Assembly: GCF_021458635.1 (NCBI RefSeq)
Contig: NZ_JAIRDQ010000004.1
Location: 186,001-250,000, forward strand
Source: Bradyrhizobium monzae
GTDB lineage: Bacteria; Pseudomonadota; Alphaproteobacteria; Rhizobiales; Xanthobacteraceae
Reading direction: 5' to 3'
Length of the DNA: 64,000 nucleotides
Part shown: positions 48,750 to 57,005 of the stretch, in pieces
How positions within the stretch are numbered: the first letter of the stretch is position 1
How the letters are laid out: each line of letters starts with the position of its first letter
The notes under the pieces: model-generated
Database searches by the model: none
The model's input: only the letters and a program-made list of their open reading frames with translations
Told to the model about the DNA's origin: nothing
Position numbers and translations under genes: made by a program

Positions 48750-50464
48750 TCGACGACACCGGTACCGCGTCGGAGGATATGGACGCCCGGAAATGGAAGA
48801 TCGCCGTCATCGACGACGATCCGGCGGTGCATGACGGCACCCGCTTTGCGCTCTCGGACTACAGCTTGAACGGCCAGGGCCTGGAAATCCTCTCCGCCCA
48901 TTCCGCGGCGGAAGGTCGCAAGCTGATGGCGGCGCACAACGACATCGCCGCGGTGCTGCTCGACGTCATCATGGAGACGGACGTCGCCGGCCTCGAGCTG
49001 GTCGAATACATCCGCAACGAGCTCAAGAACGAGACCGTGCGGATCATCCTGCGCACCGGACAGCCCGGCCAGGCGCCGGAGCGGCGCGTGATCGTGCAGT
49101 ACGACATCAACGACTACAAGGCCAAGACCGAGCTCACCGCCGATAAGCTGTTCACCTCGCTGACCGCCGCGCTGCGCTCCTACCAGCAGCTCGAGCGCAT
49201 GGTGCAGACCCGGCGCGGGCTCGAGATCATCATCGACGCCGCCTCGACGCTGTACGACTTCAAGTCGATGCAGCGGCTCGCCGAGGGCGTGCTGACCCAG
49301 CTCGCCTCGCTGCTCAACGCCGATTGCGCCGGTATACTGGTTTTGCGCGACAATGGCGGCATCGACGCAGAGCTCTCGGTGCTTGCCGGCAGCGGCTGCT
49401 ACAGCCGCTTCATCGGCACCACCTCGTCGAAGGCGCTCGACCCCGATCTGCGCTCGATGGTGGAAGCCGCCTTCCAGGGCCGCAAGAACGAATTCGCCGA
49501 CCATCGCAGCGTGATCTACTTGCGCACCGGCTCCGGCCGCGAGGTCGTGGTGCTGCTCCAGGCCGAGCGCGAATTGTCCGAGACCGATCGCTCGCTGGTG
49601 GAGATCTTCTCCAGCCGGCTCTCGATCGCGTTCGACAACGTCATCCTCTACCAGCAGCTCCAGGACGCCAACACGCAGCTGGAAGACCGCGTCGCCCAGC
49701 GCACCCGCGCGCTGATGCAGGCCAACCGGCGGCTCTCGGCGCAATGGCTGCGGCTGCAGCGCGCCAACGGCTTCAAGAACGAGATTCTGGGCACCGTCGC
49801 GCACGATCTGAAGAACCCGCTCGGCGTCATCCTCGGCCGGACCGAAATGCTGAAGGAGCTGATCTCGACCGGCGCCTCGTCGAGCGGCGTGGTTGCTCAG
49901 GTCGATCACATCCGCGACGCCACCAAGCGCCTGACCACGATGGTCGACCACTTGATCTCGGACGCGATGGCGGATGCCTTCGACATCACCATCCGCCGCG
50001 AGCCGGTCGACGTCGCGGCGCTGGTCAAGGAGGTCGCCGAGGCCAACCAGCCGCTCGCCGTCAACAAGCAGCAGGCGATCACCGTCACCGCGCCGGCCAA
50101 CATCGTCACCATGTGCGACACCGACCGCATCCGCGAAGCAATCGACAACCTGATCAGCAACGCCATCAAATACTCGCCGATATCAGGCAAGATCACCGTC
50201 GCGGTCACCCACGAGGGCCACGACACCATCATCCGCGTCAGCGACGAGGGCGCCGGCCTGTCGCCGGAGGATCTCGGCCGCCTGTTCGGCCGGTTCCAGC
50301 GGCTATCCGCAAAACCGACAGCAGGTGAGAGCTCGACAGGGCTTGGGTTGTCCATCGTCAAGCGTATTATCGACATGCATGGCGGCGAGGTCACCGCCAA
50401 CAGCGACGGCCCGGGCAAGGGCTCCACCTTCACCATCACCCTGCCCGCGACCGAGATGCCGTAA
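48719..50464 (+). CDS. Receiver-DUF3369-histidine kinase hybrid protein
   Basis: 581-aa soluble protein with an inverted order relative to usual hybrids: receiver first, kinase last. The receiver has the acidic pair DDDP and phospho-acceptor Asp82 (LLDVIMETD). A middle GAF-like/DUF3369 region (LEIIIDAASTLYDF...ADCAGILVLRD; SLVEIFSSRLSIAFDNV) leads through a coiled coil to HisKA His362 (TVAHDLKNPLG) and a full HATPase domain (DNLISNAIKY; DEGAGLSPED; STGLGLSIVKRI). It probably receives phosphate from the upstream membrane kinase and passes the signal to the OmpR-type regulator 24 nt downstream. Confidence 0.9.
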   Translation: MAEQDDVLHLIDDTGTASEDMDARKWKIAVIDDDPAVHDGTRFALSDYSLNGQGLEILSAHSAAEGRKLMAAHNDIAAVLLDVIMETDVAGLELVEYIRNELKNETVRIILRTGQPGQAPERRVIVQYDINDYKAKTELTADKLFTSLTAALRSYQQLERMVQTRRGLEIIIDAASTLYDFKSMQRLAEGVLTQLASLLNADCAGILVLRDNGGIDAELSVLAGSGCYSRFIGTTSSKALDPDLRSMVEAAFQGRKNEFADHRSVIYLRTGSGREVVVLLQAERELSETDRSLVEIFSSRLSIAFDNVILYQQLQDANTQLEDRVAQRTRALMQANRRLSAQWLRLQRANGFKNEILGTVAHDLKNPLGVILGRTEMLKELISTGASSSGVVAQVDHIRDATKRLTTMVDHLISDAMADAFDITIRREPVDVAALVKEVAEANQPLAVNKQQAITVTAPANIVTMCDTDRIREAIDNLISNAIKYSPISGKITVAVTHEGHDTIIRVSDEGAGLSPEDLGRLFGRFQRLSAKPTAGESSTGLGLSIVKRIIDMHGGEVTANSDGPGKGSTFTITLPATEMP

Positions 50465-50488
50465 CGCGAGTACCGAGATCTGAGTGAC

Positions 50489-51226
50489 ATGACACAAAGC
50501 CAGCACATCATGATCGTCGACGACGAGGCCCCGGCCCGGGAGATGGTCGGCGATTACCTCAAGATGCACGGCTTCACGGTGACGCTGTGCGACGGCGGAA
50601 AGAGCTTGCGCGCCGCGATCGACGGCAGCATGCCCGACCTCGTCGTGCTCGACCTCAACATGCCCGAGGAAGACGGCCTCTCGATCATCCGCGACCTCAA
50701 GAGCCGCATCAACGTTCCCGTCATCATGCTGACGGCGACCGCGAGCCCGATCGACCGTGTCGTCGGCCTCGAGCTCGGCGCCGACGATTACGTGGCAAAG
50801 CCCTGCGAGCTGCGCGAACTGATGGCGCGAATCCGCTCGGTGCTGCGGCGAAGCGCGCCGGTGAAGGCCGCTGCCGCTGAAGCTGCGCCTGCGAAATCGG
50901 ACAAGGATCAGCTCGTTCGGTTCGGGACGAAATGGCTCGACCTCGAAGCCCAGGCTTTGCGCGACGACGAAGGCAACGAGCATCCGCTGACCGCGTCGGA
51001 ATTCGGGCTGCTCAAGGTGTTCGCGGCCAATCCGAAGCGCGTGCTGTCGCGCGAACGCCTGCTGGAGCTGGCCAATGCGCGCGACGCCGAAGCCTTCGAC
51101 CGCGCCGTCGACCTCCGCATCATGCGCATCCGCCGCAAGATCGAGCCCGACCCGACCAAGCCTGCCGTGATCCGCACCATCCGCGGCGGCGGTTATCTGT
51201 TCTCGCCGGCGGGTGAGAAGGCGTAA
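50489..51226 (+). CDS. OmpR/PhoB-family response regulator
   Basis: 245-aa DNA-binding response regulator. The receiver domain has IVDDEAPAREM, phospho-acceptor Asp55 (VVLDLNMPEEDGL) and the switch lysine in DDYVAKPCELREL. After an Ala-rich linker, the winged-helix output domain (LTASEFGLLKVFAANPKRVLSRERLLELA and IRTIRGGGYLFSPAG) is complete. It is the last gene of the DctP-kinase-hybrid operon. Targets are unknown; transporter or catabolic genes for the DctP ligand are the obvious guess. Confidence 0.92.
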   Translation: MTQSQHIMIVDDEAPAREMVGDYLKMHGFTVTLCDGGKSLRAAIDGSMPDLVVLDLNMPEEDGLSIIRDLKSRINVPVIMLTATASPIDRVVGLELGADDYVAKPCELRELMARIRSVLRRSAPVKAAAAEAAPAKSDKDQLVRFGTKWLDLEAQALRDDEGNEHPLTASEFGLLKVFAANPKRVLSRERLLELANARDAEAFDRAVDLRIMRIRRKIEPDPTKPAVIRTIRGGGYLFSPAGEKA

Positions 51227-51502
51227 GGACCTCCGGCGAAGGCGGTGTGTGCGGTCGCGCACGCAACGCAAGCCTCCAATATTCGTTCCGCCTGGTCCAA
51301 GTCGCCAGTACCGTATTTTCCAACCATTGAAATTCCACGCTTTTCTGCCCCCAATGTTTCGTCGCGCTTTGTCCGACGAAACAATTTGGCGGCGCACGAA
51401 ACCATTTTCCGCTTTTCGTGCAGACGTCCCGAAACGTTGGCTCATTAACACTTTGGTCCAAGGAAACGCCGCTCGGTTGCGGCGCACCGGGGAGCTAAGT
51501 CA

Positions 51503-52114
51503 ATGCCGAACGTCATCGCCATCAACGCCCAAGCCAGCCAGAGCATCATCGCCGCTCAGGCGACCTCGGACGACATGCTCCTCGAGAGCATTGCCGACGG
51601 CAACCGGACGTCCATGCACATCCTTTATTGCCGTCACAGCGTGCGGGTTTACCGCTTCATCCTGCGCATCGTGCGCGATGCCACCACGGCGGAAGACCTG
51701 GTCAGCCAGGTGTTCCTGGACGTGTGGCGGACCGCTGGGCAGTTCCAGGGTCGCTCGCAGGTCTCGACCTGGCTGCTGTCGATCGCCCGCTTCAAGGCGC
51801 TGACCGCGATGCGCCAGCGCCGGTTCGAGGACATCGACCAGGAAGACGTGCGGCAGATCCCGGACGGTTGCGACACGCCCGAGACCTCGCTCGACCGCAG
51901 CGACACCAGCGCCATCCTGCGCGCCTGCGTGCAAAAACTGTCACCCGCGCATCGCGAGATCATCACCCTCGTCTACTACCATGAGAAGTCGGTGGAGGAG
52001 GTCGGGCAGATCATCGGCATCCCCCAGAGCACGGTGAAGACCCGGATGTTCTACGCGCGCAAGCAGCTCGCCGATTTGCTTAAGAATTGCGGCGTCGACC
52101 GCTTCGCCGCCTAG
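51503..52114 (+). CDS. ECF-type RNA polymerase sigma factor
   Basis: 203-aa sigma-70 family protein. Region 2 spans HILYCRHSVRVYRFILRIVRDATTAEDLVSQVFLDVWRTA (given as the family block) and region 4 spans LSPAHREIITLVYYHEKSVEEVGQIIG with the recognition helix STVKTRMFYARKQLADLL. There is no region 3 of housekeeping sigma factors. No anti-sigma gene lies on either side, unlike most ECF loci, so control may be transcriptional or by an unlinked anti-sigma. A good intrinsic terminator follows. The 51227-51502 leader holds no other gene. Confidence 0.92.
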   Translation: MPNVIAINAQASQSIIAAQATSDDMLLESIADGNRTSMHILYCRHSVRVYRFILRIVRDATTAEDLVSQVFLDVWRTAGQFQGRSQVSTWLLSIARFKALTAMRQRRFEDIDQEDVRQIPDGCDTPETSLDRSDTSAILRACVQKLSPAHREIITLVYYHEKSVEEVGQIIGIPQSTVKTRMFYARKQLADLLKNCGVDRFAA

Positions 52115-52423
52115 GGCAAATGATTTCAATGGGATAGGGCCGGATCGCCGGCCCCGTCCCGGGACACGAAAGCGTTACCGCCGACGAAACAAATGAAACA
52201 AACCACAACATCAGGCGGAAAAACTTCGTCCCTATAAAGATCACATACGGTTTCGTTAAACCTCCCAAGACCTCCAACGACCCGGACGGGATGCCCCCCT
52301 CCGGGTCGTTTTGTGTCTGGGGATGGCGCAAGCGCAGCCTCCGCCGTCACGAGCGCGTGACACCGCGTAACGATCCCCACCTCCATCCCGAACTGCCCTC
52401 GTGACATCCATCACGAGTGCCCC
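52115..52423. other. Intergenic region between sigma factor and ccdA-like gene
   Basis: 309 bp with no gene. It carries an A-rich run (ACGAAACAAATGAAACAAACC near 52180-52200, unlike the surrounding composition) and the intrinsic terminator listed separately. The ccdA-like promoter must lie after the terminator, but no clear hexamers were seen. Confidence 0.5.
52276..52310 (+). terminator. Intrinsic terminator after the ECF sigma gene
   Basis: AACGACCCGGA (52276-52286) and TCCGGGTCGTT (52300-52310) form a perfect 11-bp stem around a 13-nt loop, followed by TTTTGTGTCT. This is the clearest Rho-independent terminator in the window. Confidence 0.85.
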
Positions 52424-53122
52424 ATGCTCGAACTTCTCTTCGCCGTCCTCGCCGGAATCCTCACCATCGCCGCCCCCTGCACGCTGCCGATGTTGCCGAT
52501 CCTGCTCGGCGCCTCGGTCGGGCACACGTCGCAACTGCGGCCCGCGATGATCGCGCTCGGTTTCGTCATGTCCTTCTCCGCGGTCGCGCTGCTGCTGGGT
52601 GCACTGACGCAGGCATTCGATTTCGACCCGAATGTGCTGCGCGAGGCGGCTTCTATCCTGTTGCTCGGCTTCGGCCTGCTGATGCTGTGGCCGGCGCCGT
52701 TCGAATGGCTGTCGATCCGGCTCAATGGCTGGCTCAATCTCGGCGCAGCAAGCGGCACGCAGCGCGAAAGCGCACTCGGCGGCCTCGTGCTCGGGACAAC
52801 GTTGGGCCTGGTCTGGACGCCCTGCGCCGGCCCCGTGCTCGGCTCGATCCTGACGCTGGTCGCGACGTCGAAGAATCTGGCCTGGGCCGGCACGCTGCTG
52901 ATCGCCTACGCCATAGGCGCTGCGATCCCGATGCTCGCGATCGCCTATGGCGGACAGGCCGCAACCACGCGCGTGCGCAGCCTCGCACGCATCTCGCCAC
53001 GCCTGCAGCAGGGCTTTGGCGTCGTCGTGATCGCCTTCGCGCTCGCCGCCTATTTCCAATACGACACGCTGATCGTGGCGTGGCTCACCGGCTTCTACCC
53101 CACCGGCCAGATCGGCCTGTGA
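52424..53122 (+). CDS. CcdA-type thiol:disulphide transmembrane electron carrier
   Basis: 232-aa membrane protein with six predicted helices. The two redox cysteines of the CcdA/DsbD-beta family are visible: Cys19 in AAPCTLPMLP and Cys134 in WTPCAGPVLG. It moves reducing equivalents from cytoplasmic thioredoxin across the membrane to a periplasmic thioredoxin-like acceptor. The gene 30 nt downstream encodes exactly such an acceptor, so the pair forms a self-contained periplasmic reduction system for cytochrome c maturation or oxidative-stress repair. Confidence 0.9.
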   Translation: MLELLFAVLAGILTIAAPCTLPMLPILLGASVGHTSQLRPAMIALGFVMSFSAVALLLGALTQAFDFDPNVLREAASILLLGFGLLMLWPAPFEWLSIRLNGWLNLGAASGTQRESALGGLVLGTTLGLVWTPCAGPVLGSILTLVATSKNLAWAGTLLIAYAIGAAIPMLAIAYGGQAATTRVRSLARISPRLQQGFGVVVIAFALAAYFQYDTLIVAWLTGFYPTGQIGL

Positions 53123-53152
53123 TCGCTTCACCTCTCAACGGAGAACACGTCC

Positions 53153-53719
53153 ATGACCTTCAAGCTGCTCGCCGTCTCCGCCGCGTTGATCGGCTTCGCC
53201 GTCACCGGCGCCGTCATCCCCGGCATCTGCGACGAGGCCACGCCTGCGGCGCCGGTCAAGGTCGCGGCCGCCAGCCAAACGGCGACCGCACCCGACTTCG
53301 CCGGCATCGGCAACTGGTTCAACTCGAAGCCGCTCACGATCGCCGACCTCCGCGGCAAGGTCGTGCTGGTCGACTTCTGGACCTATGGCTGCGTCAACTG
53401 TGTCAACACGCTGCCGCACGTCACCGACCTCTATGCAAAATACAAGGACAAGGGCCTCGTCGTGGTCGGCGTGCACACGCCGGAATTCCCGTTCGAGCGC
53501 TCCGCCGCCAACGTGCAGGCCGCACTGAAGCGCCACGGCATCACCTATCCGGTGGCGCAGGACAATGATTCCAAAACCTGGAACGCCTACCGCAACCAAT
53601 ATTGGCCGGCGCAATACATCATCGACCAGAGCGGCAAGATCGTGTTTCAGCACGAAGGCGAAGGCCGCTACGACGAGATCGACCGCACCGTGGCCAAGCT
53701 GCTGAGCGCCAATAGCTGA
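53153..53719 (+). CDS. Periplasmic thioredoxin-like protein (TlpA/DipZ-type)
   Basis: 188 aa with a signal or anchor segment (LLAVSAALIGFAVTGAVI) and a TlpA-like thioredoxin fold. The active site WTYGCVNCVNTLP has Cys80 and Cys83 as a C-V-N-C pair, the variant found in DipZ/Rv2874-like and ResA-like proteins. The cis-Pro region QYWPAQYIIDQSGKIVF is present. It is co-transcribed with the CcdA-like gene, from which it should be reduced. A further cysteine (Cys26) in GICDE may be a lipid attachment site, although the lipobox is poor. Confidence 0.9.
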   Translation: MTFKLLAVSAALIGFAVTGAVIPGICDEATPAAPVKVAAASQTATAPDFAGIGNWFNSKPLTIADLRGKVVLVDFWTYGCVNCVNTLPHVTDLYAKYKDKGLVVVGVHTPEFPFERSAANVQAALKRHGITYPVAQDNDSKTWNAYRNQYWPAQYIIDQSGKIVFQHEGEGRYDEIDRTVAKLLSANS

Positions 53720-53803
53720 CCCGCATGCAGCGGCCCTTTGCGTTGCTGCTTGACTTCACGGACCCGTCCGTGGAGTTTCGCGGCCTCGACATCAGCCGCC
53801 GCA

Positions 53804-54778
53804 ATGAACGACACGACCACCAGCAACGATATCCGCCTCCGCGAAGGCTCCTCGATCGCGCAGCGGCTGGTCGTGGCCGGCTCTGCGGCGGCCGTCGCGC
53901 TGTGTTTCACACCGGGCCTGTTCACGCACGACTTCCTCGAAGTGGTCATCTCCGTGGTCGCGCTGCTGGCGGGCGCCGCGTTCGTCGGCGCCGTGATGCT
54001 GACGCCGGCGGTGGTATGGATCATCACGCCGGATGAGATCCTGATCGGAAAGCAACGTCCGTTCGGGAAGCTCCAGACGCGGATCGTCGCGAAAGACGAC
54101 ATCAGGGAGCTTCAGGTTCCCGGCAGCAAGACCGCAAAAGCCCGCTTCCAGCTGGCCTTCACGCTTGCCTCGGGCGAACGCCTGACCTCCCCGCCGCTCT
54201 CGGACGTCACGCATGTGCGGGACACCGTGGCCCGGATCGCCGCGCAATTCGACGTTGCCGGTGTCGAAGCGCCGGTTAATCCCCTCGATGCCAGCAATCC
54301 CGAGATGCGTCTTGGCGAACCTCTCGAGCCGTTTTCCGTGCGGGACATCCGGATCGTTGCGTTGATCGCCGTCGCCTTGTCCGCCGTGCCCTACGCCTAC
54401 AAGCTCTGGCGCGGATGGCCGCCCAATTCGATCGACATCATGCTGCTGCCGCTTGGCGCGATTGCCGCATTCGCGGTCTACCGATTCGCCAATCTCGTGA
54501 CCGGCGCCTTCTGGGTCATTCGCGAGGGCGATATCCGCGTCGAGCGCCTCTGGGGCAACGGCCAGCCGCGCGCCGACCATATCGAAGGGCAGGATGTGAA
54601 AGCGATCACGGTCGAACGCCGCGGCCGATCCGAGGACGAGCACTGCATCGTGGCGATCCGGTTGCAGTCCGGACGACGGTTTCGCAGCCCCCGCATCGGC
54701 TCGCGCAACGAGGCCCGCGCCGTGGGCGCCGAGATCGTACGGCGGCTCGGGATTGGGGCGGAGGCCAGTCAGATCTAG
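53804..54778 (+). CDS. Membrane protein of unknown function with four hydrophobic segments
   Basis: 324 aa from ATG 53804 (MNDTTTSNDIRLREGSS); the open frame upstream lacks coding character. It has two hydrophobic pairs, residues about 18-65 (VVAGSAAAVALCF; VISVVALLAGAAFVGAVML) and about 185-230, each followed by a beta-rich soluble stretch (ITPDEILIGKQRPFGKLQTRIV; IREGDIRVERLWGNGQPRADHI) resembling bacterial PH-like domains. That repeat suggests an internal duplication. No enzymatic motif is seen. Confidence 0.7.
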   Translation: MNDTTTSNDIRLREGSSIAQRLVVAGSAAAVALCFTPGLFTHDFLEVVISVVALLAGAAFVGAVMLTPAVVWIITPDEILIGKQRPFGKLQTRIVAKDDIRELQVPGSKTAKARFQLAFTLASGERLTSPPLSDVTHVRDTVARIAAQFDVAGVEAPVNPLDASNPEMRLGEPLEPFSVRDIRIVALIAVALSAVPYAYKLWRGWPPNSIDIMLLPLGAIAAFAVYRFANLVTGAFWVIREGDIRVERLWGNGQPRADHIEGQDVKAITVERRGRSEDEHCIVAIRLQSGRRFRSPRIGSRNEARAVGAEIVRRLGIGAEASQI

Positions 54779-54796
54779 AGCACCCTGCTTCCACAT

Positions 54797-54882
54797 CGTC
54801 ATGGCCGGGCTTGTCCCGGCCATCCACGTCTGCACACACGGCACCAAGAACGTGGATGCCCGGGACAAGCCCGGGCATGACG
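54797..54882. repeat. Dispersed palindromic repeat, family C copy 2
   Basis: 86-bp inverted repeat CGTCATGGCCGGGCTTGTCC...ATCCACG / CGTGGAT...GGACAAGCCCGGGCATGACG (ends shown), matching the copy at 43996-44080. The rest of 54883-55100 shows no gene. Confidence 0.85.
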
Positions 54883-55100
54883 GCATTTGTGGATGCAGAT
54901 TTGGCCGCTCCACCCTGAAGAGGTGGCCGCGACCACTGCTTTTCGCGCCATCCCCCGTTCATGGCATTGCCGGGGCCCGTCAAAAAACCAAAGCATTCTC
55001 GTGACATACCAGAGGGCAGCGCCTTTAACTTGCCACGAAGCTGCCCCTGAGTTCAGATGGTTCCTAACGATTTGCGCTGTGGCAGCGGGGAGAGCTTGAA

Positions 55101-55694
55101 ATGACGGATTTTCGTCGTCTGACTGGGACATTGTTGGCTGCGATGGGGCTGTTCCTATCCGCGCCACAAGCCTTCGCCCAGCAGCCGGACCGCGGCGACG
55201 AGCCCGGACTGATCGCCGACGACAGCTATCAGCTCGATCCGGAATGGCAGAAGCAGGTCGTGTACTACCGTACGACCGAGCCGCCCGGCACCATCATCAT
55301 CTCGACCACCGAGCGCCACCTCTATCTGGTGCAGCCCGGCGGGCGCGCGATCCGCTACGGCATCGGCGTCGGCCGCGACGGTTTTCAGTGGCAGGGACTG
55401 GTGAACATCACCAACAAGAAGGAGTGGCCGGACTGGACGCCGCCGACGGAGATGATCCAGCGCCAGCCCTATCTGCCGCGCTTCATGGCCGGCGGCCCCG
55501 GCAATCCGCTCGGCGCCCGCGCCATGTATCTGGGCACCACGGTCTACCGCATCCACGGCACCAACCGTCCCGACACGATCGGCACCAAGGTGTCCTCGGG
55601 CTGCTTCCGTCTCGTCAACAATGACGTCGCCGATCTCTACGATCGCGTCCCTGTTGGCACCAAGGTGGTCATCCGGCAGAAGCCTGAACTCTAA
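55101..55694 (+). CDS. L,D-transpeptidase (YkuD/ErfK family)
   Basis: 197-aa exported enzyme that forms L,D-crosslinks in peptidoglycan or attaches proteins to it. A signal peptide (LLAAMGLFLSAPQAFA) precedes the YkuD domain. The catalytic block is YRIHGTNRPDTIG followed by SSGCFRLVNNDVADLYD with the nucleophilic cysteine. The substrate-side motif TIIISTTERHLYLV opens the domain. Length is typical of the single-domain alphaproteobacterial members. It is followed 51 bp later by the AapJ-like gene, possibly by chance. Confidence 0.92.
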   Translation: MTDFRRLTGTLLAAMGLFLSAPQAFAQQPDRGDEPGLIADDSYQLDPEWQKQVVYYRTTEPPGTIIISTTERHLYLVQPGGRAIRYGIGVGRDGFQWQGLVNITNKKEWPDWTPPTEMIQRQPYLPRFMAGGPGNPLGARAMYLGTTVYRIHGTNRPDTIGTKVSSGCFRLVNNDVADLYDRVPVGTKVVIRQKPEL

Positions 55695-55745
55695 ACTTCT
55701 CGCCCTCCTCCAGATTCCCTGTCCCGATTTTTTCGAGAGAGCAAC

Positions 55746-56786
55746 ATGATGCGCACATTTCGAGGCGGCCTGCTGATCGGGCTCGCGGTTGCCGTGCTGG
55801 TCGGCGCCCTGGCCGTCATCTACGAATTCTACGACACCCGCACGCTGAAGCGCACGGTGCGCCGCGGCGAAGTGCTGTGCGGCGTCAACAAGGGCCTGCC
55901 GGGCTTCTCGATCCCCGACGACAAGGGCAACTGGAGCGGTTTCGACGTCGATTTCTGCCGTGCTGTGGCGGCCGCGATCTTCGACGACCCGAACAAGGCG
56001 CGCTTCGTGCCGCTCGACGCCAGCGAGCGCTTCAAGGAATTGCAGAGCCGCAAGGTCGACATCCTCTCGCGCAACTCGACCTGGAGCATGTCGCGTGAGC
56101 TCGACTACGATCTCTACTTCCCGGCCGTCGCCTATTACGACGGCGAAGGTTTCATGGTGCCACGCTCCCGCAACAAGGAGACGTCGCTGGACCTCGCCGA
56201 CAGCAAGGTCTGCGTGCAGGCCGGCACCACCACGCTGCTCAACCTCGCCGACTACTTCCGTGCCAACAACATGAAGTACGAGCTGCTGAAGTTCGACAAG
56301 CTGGAAGACGTGGTGAAGGCCTACGACACCGGCAAGTGCGACACGCTCACCGCCGACGTCTCGCAGCTCTATGCGCTGCGGCTGAACATGTCCAAGCCCG
56401 GCGACCACATGATCCTGCCCGACATGATCTCCAAGGAGCCGCTCGCCCCCGTCGTGCGCCAGCGCGACGACGACTGGATGATGATCGTGAAGTGGACGCT
56501 CTACGCGATGATCAACGCCGAAGAGCTCGGCGTCACCTCGGAGAATATCGACGAGGCCCTGAAGTCGAAGAAGCCGGAAGTGATGCGGCTGGTCGGCACC
56601 GATGGCAATTACGGCGAGCAGCTCGGCCTGACCAAGGACTGGGCCGCGCGCATCATCCGCCGCGTCGGCAATTACGGCGAGATGTACGAGCGCAATATCG
56701 GCGACAAGTCGCCGCTGAAGATCCCGCGCGGCATGAACCAGCTGTGGAACGCGGGTGGCGTGCAGTACGCGCCGCCGATGCGATAA
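55746..56786 (+). CDS. Orphan AapJ/BztA-like amino-acid ABC substrate-binding protein
   Basis: 346-aa SBP family 3 protein of the general L-amino-acid type. Diagnostic blocks are LCGVNKGLPGFSIPDDKGNW, FDVDFCRAVAAAIF, VDILSRNSTWSMSRE, CVQAGTTTLLNLADYF and the C-terminal SPLKIPRGMNQLWNAGG. The N-terminus (GGLLIGLAVAVLVGALAVIY) lacks an A-x-A cleavage site and may remain as a membrane anchor. No aapQ, aapM or aapP genes follow, so it would have to share another transporter or act as a sensor. A perfect hairpin ends the gene. Confidence 0.88.
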   Translation: MMRTFRGGLLIGLAVAVLVGALAVIYEFYDTRTLKRTVRRGEVLCGVNKGLPGFSIPDDKGNWSGFDVDFCRAVAAAIFDDPNKARFVPLDASERFKELQSRKVDILSRNSTWSMSRELDYDLYFPAVAYYDGEGFMVPRSRNKETSLDLADSKVCVQAGTTTLLNLADYFRANNMKYELLKFDKLEDVVKAYDTGKCDTLTADVSQLYALRLNMSKPGDHMILPDMISKEPLAPVVRQRDDDWMMIVKWTLYAMINAEELGVTSENIDEALKSKKPEVMRLVGTDGNYGEQLGLTKDWAARIIRRVGNYGEMYERNIGDKSPLKIPRGMNQLWNAGGVQYAPPMR

Positions 56787-56799
56787 GGCGACTCTCCCT

Positions 56800-56832
56800 G
56801 GTGTCGTCCCGGCGGAACGCCGGGACGACACC
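56800..56832. terminator. Perfect 15-bp hairpin after the AapJ-like gene
   Basis: GGTGTCGTCCCGGCG-GAA-CGCCGGGACGACACC is an exact 15-bp stem with a 3-nt loop starting 14 nt after the stop. It has no T-run, so it resembles a REP-type mRNA 3' stabiliser or a Rho-linked terminator. Confidence 0.6.
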
Positions 56833-57005
56833 TCGTATTCAGGCCAGATCGTGAACCCATAAATCTGCCAGCGCACGGCTTGCCAGAGTCCGCCATGCCT
56901 CGATAGCGACCAAATTCTGCTGCGCAGCTAAATGACGCAAAGGGCCTTTTGGTCAAGCCGAGATCGCGGCTTGCTTCGCGGGAGCTTCGACGTAACACTG
57001 GCCGG

